A stretch of 64,000 nucleotides of DNA from an uncultured Prevotellaceae bacterium (GCA_902780635.1 CACZGH010000002.1:62001-126000); one strand, 5' to 3'; shown: positions 27,633 through 37,803, numbered from the stretch's first letter. Notes: a model not told the origin generated them from the sequence alone. A program made the numbers and translations.

Positions 27633-27709
27633 ATCTTTTTACCATTTTAAATTAAACATTGACTGCCTGTAGAATCTGTTTTTTGGCAGTCGTTATCCTA
27701 AAACGGTTG

Positions 27710-27717
27710 CAAAGGTA
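27710..27717 (-). promoter_or_regulatory. -7 box TACCTTTG for the small barrel gene
   Basis: On the minus strand 27717 to 27710 reads TACCTTTG, a full TAnnTTTG match, about 78 bases before the start codon. A CAAG rather than CAAA sits where the -33 element should be. Confidence 0.5.
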
Positions 27718-27842
27718 TGTCAAAAAAGCGCACGACCAAGAAAAGGCACGACGGTTTTTCCTGTCGTGGCCGAATTCATGATTTAAATCAATTCAGGATC
27801 TCAGATATAGCTCTGATAGCCCCTTCTAGCCTTCAGATTTTA

Positions 27843-28301
27843 TCAATTGTCTGACAAAATTTGGTTGGCGTGGTCTTTGGTCTTGATTTTCTTGGGGCCG
27901 ATAATCCGCTCCACGATGCCATCCTCGTTGATGATGAAGGTGGTGCGGAAGGTGCCGAAGTATTTGCGGCCATACATGCTTTTTTCTCCCCATACACCAA
28001 ATTGCTCCACCAGTTTCTTCTCGGTGTCTGCAATCAGGGGGAAGGGCAGCTCATGCTTGGCGATGAATTTCTGATGCGACTTGGCATCGTCCACACTGGC
28101 ACCGATGACAGCATATCCGTTGCTGTTGAGTGCGTCGATATGGTCACGCAGGTTGCATGCCTCTGCGGTACAGCCCGAGGTCATGTCTTTCGGATAAAAG
28201 TAAAGCACGATTTTCTTGCCTTGATAGTCGCTCAAGCGTATTTCCTGGCCATTTTGGTCGAGTCCCAGTATCTCAGGGGCTTTGTCTCCTATTTGTATCA
28301 T
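27843..28301 (-). CDS. bcp: Thiol peroxidase, Bcp/PrxQ family
   Basis: A 152-residue cytoplasmic peroxiredoxin reducing H2O2 and organic peroxides with thioredoxin. The peroxidatic cysteine is C44 and the resolving cysteine C49, five residues apart as in Bcp. The usual TPGCT motif reads TSGCT here. YFYPKDM (about 34-40) and the C-terminal FRTTFIINEDG are family features. Length is normal. It stands alone and points away from the alcohol dehydrogenase gene. Confidence 0.93.
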   Translation of the reverse strand: MIQIGDKAPEILGLDQNGQEIRLSDYQGKKIVLYFYPKDMTSGCTAEACNLRDHIDALNSNGYAVIGASVDDAKSHQKFIAKHELPFPLIADTEKKLVEQFGVWGEKSMYGRKYFGTFRTTFIINEDGIVERIIGPKKIKTKDHANQILSDN

Positions 28302-28449
28302 GGTTTTGAGGTTTTTGTGGTTTTTCTTTGAGGTTTTTTCGTTGTTACGTTATTGCGTCATGAGGTCATTACGACATGGAATATTACGAAGGGATGATAT
28401 TGCGACGGGGTGTTATGACGATGTGGCAAAATTATGAAAAAAAAGAGAT

Positions 28450-28493
28450 AATCTCTCATGTGAGACAAAATCTTTTATAAAAAATGAGAGATT
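28450..28493. promoter_or_regulatory. Inverted repeat upstream of the alcohol dehydrogenase promoter
   Basis: AATCTCTCAT (28450-28459) is exactly complementary to ATGAGAGATT (28484-28493). It lies just upstream of the -7 box at 28508, over the -33 region, which is a normal place for an operator. No regulator gene is adjacent, so function is a guess; an RNA hairpin is less likely since it precedes the transcript start. Confidence 0.45.
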
Positions 28494-28507
28494 CGTGATT
28501 TTTTGAT

Positions 28508-28515
28508 TAAATTTG
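28508..28515 (+). promoter_or_regulatory. -7 box TAAATTTG for the alcohol dehydrogenase gene
   Basis: Full TAnnTTTG match, 25 bases before the ATG. No TTTG at the expected -33 position, which would fit a promoter needing an activator at the adjacent inverted repeat. Confidence 0.5.
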
Positions 28516-28539
28516 CGGCATTAATTTAAAAAACAAACT

Positions 28540-29721
28540 ATGAAAGATTTCAATTTTTATGCTCCTACAGAGATTGTTTTCGGCAAAGAGTCGGAAGAGA
28601 AGATAGCAGAGTTGGTATGCCGTTATGGTGGCACGAAAGTGCTGGTGCACTATGGTGGCCAGAGTGCCCGTCGCTCCGGGTTGCTTGACAAAGTGCTGGG
28701 TCTCTTAAAAGACGCTGGTATCGCCTGTGTGGAGTTGGGTGGGGTAGTGCCCAATCCCCGTCTGTCGTTGGTTAAGGAGGGCATCGCCCTATGTCGCAAA
28801 GAAAGCGTGGACATGATACTCGCCGTAGGTGGCGGTAGCGTGATCGACTCGGCCAAGGCCATCGGCTATGGTGTGGGTTACGAGGGTGACCCCTGGGATT
28901 TCTGGGCTGGAAAATGTGCTCCGAAATCTTGTCTGCCCATTGGTGCTGTACTCACTATTCCTGCCGCCGGCTCAGAGATGAGCAATAGTTGTGTGATCAC
29001 TAATGATGCCAACAATGACAAGCGCGGCATCAACAGCAACCTGTGTCGCTGCAAATTCTGCGTGATGAACCCCGAGCGCACGTTCACCCTTCCTCCTTAT
29101 CAGACTGCTGCCGGAGCTACCGACATCATGATGCACACGATGGAGCGCTATTTCACCGTGCATGAGGACATGACACTGACCGACGCAATGGCTGAGGCCT
29201 TGATGAAAACGGTGAAGGACAGCGCTTTGGAGGTGATGAACAATCCCACTGACTACCGTCATCGCGCACAGATCATGTGGGCTGGCAGTCTGTCGCACAA
29301 CGACTTGATGGAGTGTGGCACCACCAAAGACTTCGCAACTCACAAACTGGAGCATGAGCTGAGTGCCATGTTTGATGTCACCCATGGTGCAGGACTGGCT
29401 GCCATCTGGGGCAGTTGGGCTCGTTATGTGATGCCAGGCCATGAGGCGCGTTTTGCCCGTTTCGCTGTCAATGTGATGGGTATGGAGAATGATTTCTCCG
29501 ACACACGACGCACTGCTGAGAAAGGCGTGGAGGCCATAGAAGCCTTCTATCGCATGATAGGTATGCCCACCAGCATTCATGAGTTGATAGGTCGTGAGAT
29601 CACCGATGATGAGATCGAGGAAATGGCGCGTCGCGCCAGCCATGACGGTGCTTTGAAGCTTGGCAATATCAAGGTGCTGGAGCGTGAGGATATGATCGCT
29701 ATCTACAAGATGGCCAAATAG
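28540..29721 (+). CDS. Iron-containing alcohol dehydrogenase (butanol dehydrogenase/YqhD type)
   Basis: A 393-residue NAD(P)H-dependent enzyme interconverting aldehydes and alcohols. It has the N-terminal nucleotide-binding motif GGGSVIDSAKAI (about 97-108), the aspartate and histidine metal ligands in GATDIMMHTMERYF (about 192-205), and HKLEHELSAMFDVTHGAGLAA (about 268-288), the family signature with further metal histidines. The N-terminus FNFYAPTEIVFGK is typical of the BDH/YqhD subgroup, which is usually NADPH-dependent. The MATE gene starts 9 bases after its stop, so the two are co-transcribed. Confidence 0.92.
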   Translation: MKDFNFYAPTEIVFGKESEEKIAELVCRYGGTKVLVHYGGQSARRSGLLDKVLGLLKDAGIACVELGGVVPNPRLSLVKEGIALCRKESVDMILAVGGGSVIDSAKAIGYGVGYEGDPWDFWAGKCAPKSCLPIGAVLTIPAAGSEMSNSCVITNDANNDKRGINSNLCRCKFCVMNPERTFTLPPYQTAAGATDIMMHTMERYFTVHEDMTLTDAMAEALMKTVKDSALEVMNNPTDYRHRAQIMWAGSLSHNDLMECGTTKDFATHKLEHELSAMFDVTHGAGLAAIWGSWARYVMPGHEARFARFAVNVMGMENDFSDTRRTAEKGVEAIEAFYRMIGMPTSIHELIGREITDDEIEEMARRASHDGALKLGNIKVLEREDMIAIYKMAK

Positions 29722-29730
29722 ATCACAACC

Positions 29731-31026
29731 GTGAACATCCGTGACCGACAGATACTGAGCCTTGCTCTGCCTTCTATCGTCTCCAATATCACCGTGCCCC
29801 TTTTGGGCATGGTGGATGTGGCCATTGTAGGCCATTTGGGCGATGCGGCTTACATCGGCGCGATATCTGTCGGTAGTATGATTTTCAACATTATTTATTG
29901 GCTCTTCGGCTTTCTGCGGATGGGCACCAGTGGCATGACGTCACAAGCGTTGGGGCGTCGGGATCTCTGTGAGGTGACTCGTTTGTTGATCCGGTCGGCT
30001 ACGGTCGGTCTGTCAGTGGCCCTGATGATACTTATGATGCAGCACCCCATCAGGTGGCTGGCATTCTGGCTCATAGCGCCTGAGGCAGAGGTGCAGACAC
30101 TGGCCACCACCTATTATCATATCTGTGTGTGGGGTGCTCCGGCCATGCTGGTGCTCTATGGTCTGACCGGATGGTATATCGGGATGCAGAACACCCGTTT
30201 CCCTATGGTCATCTCCATTGTGCAAAATGTGGCCAACATCCTGGCCAGTTTTCTTTTGGTGTTTGTGTTCCATTTGGAGATGAGAGGGGTGGCCATTGGC
30301 ACAATCATCGCACAATACACGGGACTGATCCTTTCACTTTCCTTGCTTTTTACCAACTATGGAAAACTCCGGAAACATGTCGTGAGACAGGGGCTGTTCG
30401 CATGGGACAAAATGTTAAGATTCTTCAAAGTCAATTCAGACATCTTTCTCCGCACCGTATGTCTTGTCGCTGTCAATCTTTTCTTTCTTTCCGCAGGCGC
30501 TCGTCAGGGAGCGGTGTTGCTCGCTGTCAACACCCTCTTGATGCAGCTTTACATCCTCTTTTCCTATGTCATGGATGGTTTTGCGTTTGCTGGTGAAGCC
30601 TTGTGTGGCAAGTATTATGGTGCCTCTAATATGACACTCTATCGCAGCACTATCAGGCGATTGTTTTATTGGGGTGTCATGGTTTCTTTGTTTTTTACAA
30701 TCTTGTATATAGTTGGTGGTCAACGTTTTTTAAGACTTCTGACAGACGATGTCGCGGTGGTACATGCCTCGGCTGCCTATTTTGCATGGGCCGTGGCTAT
30801 CCCCTTTGCCGGTATGGCCGCTTTCGTCTGGGACGGGGTCTATATTGGTGTCACTGCCACCCGATGGATGTTATGGTCGTCGGTGCTCTCCTCCGTGACG
30901 TTTTTCGGGGTGTGGCAAGCCTTTTCCCCCCTTTGGGGCAACCATGCATTATGGTTGGCTTTTATCCTTTATCTGATGGCAAGAGGTGTACTTCAGACCT
31001 ATTACTATTGTAAAGGAAAATTGTAA
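29731..31026 (+). CDS. MATE-family efflux transporter
   Basis: A 431-residue inner-membrane protein with about 12 hydrophobic helices in two similar halves. The N-terminus LALPSIVSNITVPLLGMVDVAIVGHLGD is the MATE signature, closest to the DinF/NorM-like branch. It expels cationic drugs or metabolites using Na+ or H+. The start is a GTG at 29731, nine bases after the alcohol dehydrogenase stop; the usual MATE N-terminus begins at exactly this point. Why it is paired with an alcohol dehydrogenase is not evident. Confidence 0.9.
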   Translation: MNIRDRQILSLALPSIVSNITVPLLGMVDVAIVGHLGDAAYIGAISVGSMIFNIIYWLFGFLRMGTSGMTSQALGRRDLCEVTRLLIRSATVGLSVALMILMMQHPIRWLAFWLIAPEAEVQTLATTYYHICVWGAPAMLVLYGLTGWYIGMQNTRFPMVISIVQNVANILASFLLVFVFHLEMRGVAIGTIIAQYTGLILSLSLLFTNYGKLRKHVVRQGLFAWDKMLRFFKVNSDIFLRTVCLVAVNLFFLSAGARQGAVLLAVNTLLMQLYILFSYVMDGFAFAGEALCGKYYGASNMTLYRSTIRRLFYWGVMVSLFFTILYIVGGQRFLRLLTDDVAVVHASAAYFAWAVAIPFAGMAAFVWDGVYIGVTATRWMLWSSVLSSVTFFGVWQAFSPLWGNHALWLAFILYLMARGVLQTYYYCKGKL

Positions 31027-31108
31027 TTTGTGTAGACAATTGGTTTGCGCTTAAGCGCACGCACGTATAAAAAATATATTTAAAAAATCGGTCAATTGAC
31101 ATAAAATA

Positions 31109-31140
31109 TTTGCGTGATTAAAAATAATTCGTTATTTTTG
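31109..31140 (+). promoter_or_regulatory. Promoter of the alpha-2-macroglobulin operon
   Basis: TTTG at 31109-31112, a 20-base spacer, TATTTTTG at 31133-31140. Ideal elements and spacing; 29 bases from the -7 box to the ATG. It probably drives the genes from 31170 to at least 39789. Confidence 0.75.
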
Positions 31141-31169
31141 CCGCAGTTTGACGAATAGACTTTATTGGC

Positions 31170-34100
31170 ATGAGAAGAATATTCTTGTTGTTTTTGGGTT
31201 TAATATTTCTAAGTATGAATATTTTTTCACAATCATACGATACGCTTTGGAAGCAGTTTTCGACAGCTGAGTCCAAAGATCAGCCGAGGACTCAAATAGA
31301 GATTCTTCAGAAAATCATTGCCAAAGCCCAGAAAGAACGTCAATACGGTCATCTCTTGAAAGCAGAACTACTCAATGTGGGGTGTGTGACCTCCATCACC
31401 CCCGACTCCCTTTCATCAAAAGTAGCTCGTCTGGTAGAGCAGGAGAAAGCCGCCGCCAGTGACCCTGTGTTAAGCGCGATTTATCAGTCTGTGCTGGGCA
31501 CGGTCTATCAGTCCAACCCCTCACTCGACGAGCAGAGTGCGGAAATCAGCCGCGACTACTACCGTCGGTCTTTATCCAATCCCGCACTTCTTGCCGCTCA
31601 TCAGGTACCAGAGTTCAAGCCTCTTATGACTGAAGGTCCTGATTCCAAGTATTTCAACGATGACCTGCTCCATGTGCTGGGTATGCGTGCCAACGACTAT
31701 CAGACCCTTCACGACTATTATGAGTCTGCCGGTATGTTGGAAGCTTCCTGTCTGACAGCATGCGAGTTGCAGCGCGGAAAGCGCAAGGCGAAAGACCGCT
31801 ATGCAGCCTTTTCCCCCTACGTTAAAGAGATCGACTCGCTCATCAGCAGATATGAGCATGCGGAGACCGTAGGCGAACTGGCAGTGCTGCGTTATGAATA
31901 TATGGCCGACGCCAAAGACGTGACCGTAGCCGACCAGATCAAGTACATCGATGAGTCTTTGGCCAAATGGGGCAACTGGAAACGGCTCAACGTCCTGCGT
32001 AATGCCCGTGAGGAACTCACTTTCCCCATGTTTGATGTTGAGTTTGGCTGTCCTGTCACACCTCCCAACAAGGAGCGTGTGTTGAAGATCAGAGCCGCCC
32101 GACATATCAACACGTTGAAAATGACCGTCTCACGCGTCAATCTGACAGCAGAGGAAGACTATTATATCAGCCATGACGATGTTTATGCAAAAGTCAAAAA
32201 GGCCATCGTCAAGGGTAGCGAGCAGACGTTTGAGAGACAGTTTGCGGGCAAGGAGAGTTACGAGATTGTGGAGGACTCTCTTGTCATGCCGGGACTGCCT
32301 GCCGGGATGTACCTGGTGGAGTTCACGGCCGACCGTCCGCAAGTCAATCCCTATCGTTTGCTCTACTTTGTCAGTGACGTTTATGTCCTTTCTGAAGGCT
32401 TGCCAGAGGATAAAATCAGGTTTGCTGTCGTCAGCGCCACCACCGGCCAGCCGATTCCAAAGGCCAATGTCAAGTTGGACTTTAACTATCGCTGGGGTAA
32501 GAAAGACCCTTCCAAGATCGTGACATTGGCATGTGATGCCAAAGGTGAGACCGTCTATCAGCAGACGAATGAGACCAGAGGTCGTTACAACATCTTTGCC
32601 TATGCCTCTGACGACAAATATTGTCCCAGTCAGGATCTGTGGACCAGCTATTCGGCCAGCTCGACCCCTCGTGACCGTTTCAGAGCCTCTCTATATACCG
32701 ACCGTAGCATCTATCGCCCAGGTCAGACCGTGCATGTGGCGGCAGTGTTGATGAAGGTTGTCAAAGGTCTGACGACCAGCGCCTGCGCATCCCAGACCAT
32801 CACCATCACTCTGCGTGACGCCAATAGCAAGGAAATCGGTAGTGAAGAGGTCATCACGGATGAATTTGGCAAGGCTTATGCCGAATTCAAGTTGCCCGAA
32901 AGCGGACTTACTGGTGAGTTTTCTTTGTCATGTGACTACTCTTCGTATACGAGAATCCGTGTGGAAGAATACAAACGCCCCACTTTTGAAGTAGAGATTC
33001 CCGAGGTCAAGGAAGAATACCGGCCCGGCGATATCCTTGAAGTGAAGGGGTATGCGAAGACTTATTCTGGTGTGCCCGTGCAAGGTGCTCAAGTGGAGTA
33101 TACCGTGAGTAGGCGTCAGGCTTTATGGTGGTGGTGGCATACTGAAGAGGCCGAGACGCTGATAGAAGAGACGGCTGTGACGGGTGATGATGGCTCGTTC
33201 ACAGTACGGGTTCCTTTTGTGATGCCCGACGACTACGACCCAGAGGCACCCTCTTACCTGCGCTCACGCTTTTACAACTTCATCATCTCCGCTCAGGTGA
33301 CAGACCAGGGTGGAGAGACCCATGAGGGAAGCCTCAGTCTGCCACTGGGAACGCGTGCCACCGTGCTCTCATGCAATATCCCCCAGCAGATGATAGCCGA
33401 CAGCGTAAAGACCATCTCATTCGGTTATCGTAACGCGGCTGGCGCCAGTGTGGACAGCGAGGTGACTTATACCATCGACGGGAATGCGAAAAAATATCAG
33501 GCGCGCACTAATACGCCTGTGGACTTCAGCAAGATAGCCCGGTCGCTCAAGTCGGGAGAGCATGTCATCAAGGCCGTGTGCGGCACTGACACCATAGAGC
33601 AGAAATTTGTGCTATTCTCCTTGTCAGACAAGCGGCCTTGCATCGAGACTCACGACTGGTATTATGTCACAGCACGTGAGTTCGCTGCTGACGGCAGCCC
33701 TGTGTATCTACAGGTGGGCTCTTCAGACCCCAACACCCATGTGCTCTATTCCATCATCGCCGACAATAAGGTGCTGGAGAGCGGTTCCTTCCGTCTCGAC
33801 AACGCCATCAAGACTTATCAGTTCAAGTATCAGGAGGCATACGGCTCGGGACTCTTGCTTACTTTTGCATGGGTGAGAGACGGTGTGGCATATACCCACC
33901 AGACCACCATTCGCAGGCCGATGCCTGACAAACGTGTCCTTCTGCAATGGACTACTTTCCGCGACCGTCTGACACCCGGACAGAGCGAGGAATGGACCAT
34001 GCGGGCCACGAGACCCGACGGCAGCCCCGCCGATGTCAGTGTGATAGCAGCGATGTATGACCGCTCTCTTGACCAGATATGGAGGCATGAGTGGTCGTTT

Positions 34101-36701
34101 GATCCGGGCATCACCGTCAGTCTTCCTTCCACCCGGTGGCAAGTGATGAATTTCGGTACTACGAATGTTTATGGCCGTCAGAATCTTTTCACGAAAAATG
34201 TGCCGTCGCTCGACTATTCAGCCTTTGATTATCAGCTGTTTGAGTTCTGGCGTCCGCGTATCATGTTCCACAAAAGCAGGATGATGGGTGCGGGAGGTGT
34301 CAGATATGATGCAGCGCCAATGATGGAAGAGATGGCTACCGCTGAGGTGGCTGATATGGCAAGTGAAGATGGTCTCAACACACTGAGAGAGGTGGCGTTC
34401 CAAAAAGCCAGTGGCAATGATGCCGAACAAAAGGAAGAGGCGGTAGAAGAAACAGATACCTCGGGCGAGTCTGTCCAGCTGAGAGAAAATCTTTCGGAGA
34501 CAGCATTCTTCTATCCCACGCTGACGAGCAGTGCAGACGGAAGCGTCTATGTCAAGTTCACGCTTCCCGAGAGTGTCACCACTTGGCGTGTGATGGGACT
34601 GGCCACCGACAAAGTGATGAACTATGGCCTTATCGAAGGTGAGACAGTGGCCAAGAAAGACGTGATGATACAGCCCAATATGCCACGCTTTGTCAGAGTA
34701 GGCGACGAGGCTCGCATCTCCGCCCGTATCCTCAATACCAGCGAGCGTGACATCAGCGGCACCGCGAGGATGACCCTCGTAGACCCTGTCACGGGGCATA
34801 CCATCTATACCAAGTCACAGCCTTATCAGGTGGTGGCAGGACAAACCACAAGCGTGGCATTTGACTATTCACCTGAGGGCGATGGCACCCTGCTCGTATG
34901 CCGGATGGTGGCCGAGGGCGATGGCTTCTCCGATGGAGAGCAGCACTATCTGCCCATCCTGCCCGACAAAGAATTGGTGACCCGTACCTATCCTTTCTCA
35001 CAGAATGGGGCACAGACCACGACGGTCAGCCTCGACCGCCTATTCCCCAAAGGCATCAGCGACGGTAAGCTGACCATCGAGTATACCAACAATCCGGCCT
35101 GGCTGATGATACAGACACTGCCTACGCTTGGCCTCTCCAATTCCGACAACGCCATCTCTGTGGCAGCCTCTTTCTACGCCAACTCGCTGTCTCATTATCT
35201 GTTGCATCTCTCACCCCAGACTAAAGCCACCATCGACAGTTGGCGCAACGAAGAAGGCGAAGAGAACAGCATGATGAGCAGTCTGGCCAAAAACGAAGAA
35301 CTCAAAGACTTGCTTCTCAATGAGACACCCTGGGTGGGTGATGCAGACCGTGAGGAGAGTCAGAAACGTAGTCTGGTGAAATTCTTCGATGAGACCACCA
35401 TGGACCTCAGACTTTCCTCTGCGATAGAGAAACTCAGCAAACTGCAGCAAAGCGACGGTTCATGGAGTTGGTGGCCTGGAATGAGAGGCAGCCGGTATAT
35501 GACAGTGGCTGTCAGCGAGATGCTGGTGCGGCTCAACCAGATGATCGGAAAGCAGGAGCAGGTGGCAGACATGCTCACCAGTGCCTTTGAATATCTGGGC
35601 GAACAACAAGTGGAAGAGGAGAAAGAGATGCGGAAGTGGGAGAAGAAAGGCCATCGTGTCATGCCCAGTGAGACCGCTCTGCGCACCCTCTACACGTTCG
35701 CACTGGACGGTAGGAAACTGCCTGGCAAGGTCGACGCCGCCAATACCTATATGGTGGATAAGATCGCCAAGAAACCATCTGAGTTTACCATCTATGGCAA
35801 AGCCAACTCCGCTGTCATTCTTGCGGCTTACGGCAGACAGCAGAAAGCCAGCGAATACCTCAAGAGCCTGCGTGAGTACTCGGTGGTGACCGAGGAGATG
35901 GGACGCTACTTCGACACCCGCAAGGCACAGTACTCGTGGTTCTCGTATGCCATCCCGACAGAGGTGGCCGCCATCGAGGCCATCAAGAGACTGCAGCCCG
36001 AAGATACGCAGACCGTCGACGAGATGCGGCGGTGGCTCCTGCAAGAGAAGCGCACACAGTCGTGGGATACCCCCATCAATACCGTTGACGCGGTCTATGC
36101 TTTCCTCGAAGGCCATATCGGCGAACTGGGCGAGCGGGTGGAGACCACACTGGCAATTGATGGGAAGACCGTGGAAATGCCCAAGGCCACCGCGGGTCTG
36201 GGTTATGTGAAAACGTCCATGACTGCCGACGGCAAACAGACATTTGAGGCCCGGAAGACCTCTGACGGCACCTCATGGGGCGCGCTCTACGCTCAGTTTA
36301 TGCAGCCCGTCAAAGACGTGGAGAAACACTCCGCCGGCATCTCCGTGACCAGGGAGATACGCTCTGACTCAAAAGTGTTGCATGTGGGCGACAAAGTGAA
36401 GGTGCGCATCACCATTAAGGCCGACCGTGACTACGACTTCGTGGAAGTCATCGACCGTCGCGCTGCTTGTATGGAACCAGTGGAGCAGTTGAGTGGCTAT
36501 CACTATGGCTACTATATCGCGCCCAAGGACTACACCACCTGCTATTACTTCGACCAACTCGGCAAAGGCACGCATGTGCTGGAGACCGAATATTATATAG
36601 ACCGTCAGGGAACGTATGAGACAGGCACCTGTAAAGTGCAGTGCGCCTATTCACCAGAATACTCCGCCACCGGCAAGGCCCTGACCGTGACAGTAGAATA
36701 A
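31170..36701 (+). CDS. Bacterial alpha-2-macroglobulin-like protein, thioester-less
   Basis: An 1843-residue exported protein (signal peptide 1-20, ending NIFSQ). N-terminal helical region (about 25-275), macroglobulin-like beta domains with YRPGQTVHVAAVLM (about 514-527) and VEEYKRPTFEVEIPEVKEEY (about 600-620), the A2M motif region SETAFFYPTLTSSADGSVYVKFTLPESVTTWR (about 1108-1140), then an alpha/alpha-toroid (about 1290-1600). The family traps proteases. The position where many members have the CxEQ thioester reads TLGLSNSDNAISVA, so covalent trapping is not expected. It lacks a lipobox Cys. First gene of a tight run: the DUF1573 gene follows 12 bases later. Confidence 0.88.
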   Translation: MRRIFLLFLGLIFLSMNIFSQSYDTLWKQFSTAESKDQPRTQIEILQKIIAKAQKERQYGHLLKAELLNVGCVTSITPDSLSSKVARLVEQEKAAASDPVLSAIYQSVLGTVYQSNPSLDEQSAEISRDYYRRSLSNPALLAAHQVPEFKPLMTEGPDSKYFNDDLLHVLGMRANDYQTLHDYYESAGMLEASCLTACELQRGKRKAKDRYAAFSPYVKEIDSLISRYEHAETVGELAVLRYEYMADAKDVTVADQIKYIDESLAKWGNWKRLNVLRNAREELTFPMFDVEFGCPVTPPNKERVLKIRAARHINTLKMTVSRVNLTAEEDYYISHDDVYAKVKKAIVKGSEQTFERQFAGKESYEIVEDSLVMPGLPAGMYLVEFTADRPQVNPYRLLYFVSDVYVLSEGLPEDKIRFAVVSATTGQPIPKANVKLDFNYRWGKKDPSKIVTLACDAKGETVYQQTNETRGRYNIFAYASDDKYCPSQDLWTSYSASSTPRDRFRASLYTDRSIYRPGQTVHVAAVLMKVVKGLTTSACASQTITITLRDANSKEIGSEEVITDEFGKAYAEFKLPESGLTGEFSLSCDYSSYTRIRVEEYKRPTFEVEIPEVKEEYRPGDILEVKGYAKTYSGVPVQGAQVEYTVSRRQALWWWWHTEEAETLIEETAVTGDDGSFTVRVPFVMPDDYDPEAPSYLRSRFYNFIISAQVTDQGGETHEGSLSLPLGTRATVLSCNIPQQMIADSVKTISFGYRNAAGASVDSEVTYTIDGNAKKYQARTNTPVDFSKIARSLKSGEHVIKAVCGTDTIEQKFVLFSLSDKRPCIETHDWYYVTAREFAADGSPVYLQVGSSDPNTHVLYSIIADNKVLESGSFRLDNAIKTYQFKYQEAYGSGLLLTFAWVRDGVAYTHQTTIRRPMPDKRVLLQWTTFRDRLTPGQSEEWTMRATRPDGSPADVSVIAAMYDRSLDQIWRHEWSFDPGITVSLPSTRWQVMNFGTTNVYGRQNLFTKNVPSLDYSAFDYQLFEFWRPRIMFHKSRMMGAGGVRYDAAPMMEEMATAEVADMASEDGLNTLREVAFQKASGNDAEQKEEAVEETDTSGESVQLRENLSETAFFYPTLTSSADGSVYVKFTLPESVTTWRVMGLATDKVMNYGLIEGETVAKKDVMIQPNMPRFVRVGDEARISARILNTSERDISGTARMTLVDPVTGHTIYTKSQPYQVVAGQTTSVAFDYSPEGDGTLLVCRMVAEGDGFSDGEQHYLPILPDKELVTRTYPFSQNGAQTTTVSLDRLFPKGISDGKLTIEYTNNPAWLMIQTLPTLGLSNSDNAISVAASFYANSLSHYLLHLSPQTKATIDSWRNEEGEENSMMSSLAKNEELKDLLLNETPWVGDADREESQKRSLVKFFDETTMDLRLSSAIEKLSKLQQSDGSWSWWPGMRGSRYMTVAVSEMLVRLNQMIGKQEQVADMLTSAFEYLGEQQVEEEKEMRKWEKKGHRVMPSETALRTLYTFALDGRKLPGKVDAANTYMVDKIAKKPSEFTIYGKANSAVILAAYGRQQKASEYLKSLREYSVVTEEMGRYFDTRKAQYSWFSYAIPTEVAAIEAIKRLQPEDTQTVDEMRRWLLQEKRTQSWDTPINTVDAVYAFLEGHIGELGERVETTLAIDGKTVEMPKATAGLGYVKTSMTADGKQTFEARKTSDGTSWGALYAQFMQPVKDVEKHSAGISVTREIRSDSKVLHVGDKVKVRITIKADRDYDFVEVIDRRAACMEPVEQLSGYHYGYYIAPKDYTTCYYFDQLGKGTHVLETEYYIDRQGTYETGTCKVQCAYSPEYSATGKALTVTVE

Positions 36702-36713
36702 TATAGAATAATA

Positions 36714-37790
36714 ATGAGAATGAACATAGGCCTGAAGACGATCCTCACCGCTATCAGTGCGTCGGTTGTGACAAGCGTTGCCGCGCAGCGTATCACATCG
36801 GCCACCCAGGTGATCGACTGTGGACAGGTACTCTTTATGAAGCCCGTGACCGCGCAGTTTGAACTGCTCAATGAGGGAGTGGGCAATGTGACCATCAAAG
36901 GCGTGGAGACCAGTTGCGGATGCACGCAGGTGAGCTATCCCAAGGGAGTCATCTCTGAGAACAAGCCATTTGTGGTGTCGGCCACCTACGACGCCCGACA
37001 GATGGGTCGCTTTGAGAAGTATATCGATGTCTACACCAGTGGCGCCTCGCTGCCCTTCACACTCACCATCAAAGGTGTCGTGGTGGAGGAGATACGCGAC
37101 TTCGCCGGTGGCTATGACTATACGCTGGGCAAGTTGAAGACCGACAAGGCCGAGATCACGTTCGACGACGTGAGCATGGGAGAGCGCCCCACAGAGCAGA
37201 TACACGTCTTCAATTCGACGGGTGATATCGCCACGCCAGTGCTGATGCATCTGCCGCCTTATCTCATCGCCGACGTGTCGCCCTCGTCGATACCACCAGG
37301 CAAGTCGGGCATCATCACGCTGACCCTCGACTCGAAGAAGCTCCATGACCACGGACTGACACAGACCACGGTCTATCTGGGGCAGAAACCTGGCGACAGG
37401 GTGAGTGAGGACAAGGAGATACACATCACGACCATCCTGCTGCCGTCGTTTGGACTGGTCACCGACCAGCAGCTCCTCTACTCGCCCAAACTAAGGATCT
37501 CTGACAGCGTGCTCGACCTCGGCGCCTTTGAGGGCAAGAAGAAAAAGAAAGGCACCATCGTGCTGGAGAACGTGGGACGTACCGAACTGGAGATCACCGC
37601 CCTGCAGATGTTCACAGCCGGACTGATGGTAGACCTGTCAGACACTAAGATACCGCCGGGCGGCTCCGCCAAACTGAAGGTGACAGCCGACCTCAAGGCT
37701 TTGAAAAACGTGCGCCAGCAGCCACGGGTGCTGATGATCACCAATGACCCGCGCACCCCCAAGGTGGTGATAGACGTACAAGTGAAATAG
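36714..37790 (+). CDS. Exported DUF1573-domain protein
   Basis: A 358-residue protein with a signal peptide (1-25, SVVTSVAAQ) and repeated immunoglobulin-like folds. DUF1573 is seen in ITSATQVIDCGQVLFMKPVTAQFELLNEG with the SCGCTQVSYPK motif at about 65-75, and repeats of the same style follow (about 130-230 and 245-358). These modules act as extracytoplasmic scaffolds; the precise role is unknown. It sits 12 bases after the alpha-2-macroglobulin gene and 13 before meaB, so it is part of that operon. A partnership with the alpha-2-macroglobulin protein is plausible from position only. Confidence 0.8.
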   Translation: MRMNIGLKTILTAISASVVTSVAAQRITSATQVIDCGQVLFMKPVTAQFELLNEGVGNVTIKGVETSCGCTQVSYPKGVISENKPFVVSATYDARQMGRFEKYIDVYTSGASLPFTLTIKGVVVEEIRDFAGGYDYTLGKLKTDKAEITFDDVSMGERPTEQIHVFNSTGDIATPVLMHLPPYLIADVSPSSIPPGKSGIITLTLDSKKLHDHGLTQTTVYLGQKPGDRVSEDKEIHITTILLPSFGLVTDQQLLYSPKLRISDSVLDLGAFEGKKKKKGTIVLENVGRTELEITALQMFTAGLMVDLSDTKIPPGGSAKLKVTADLKALKNVRQQPRVLMITNDPRTPKVVIDVQVK

Positions 37791-37803
37791 TAAAAACGAA
37801 AAT

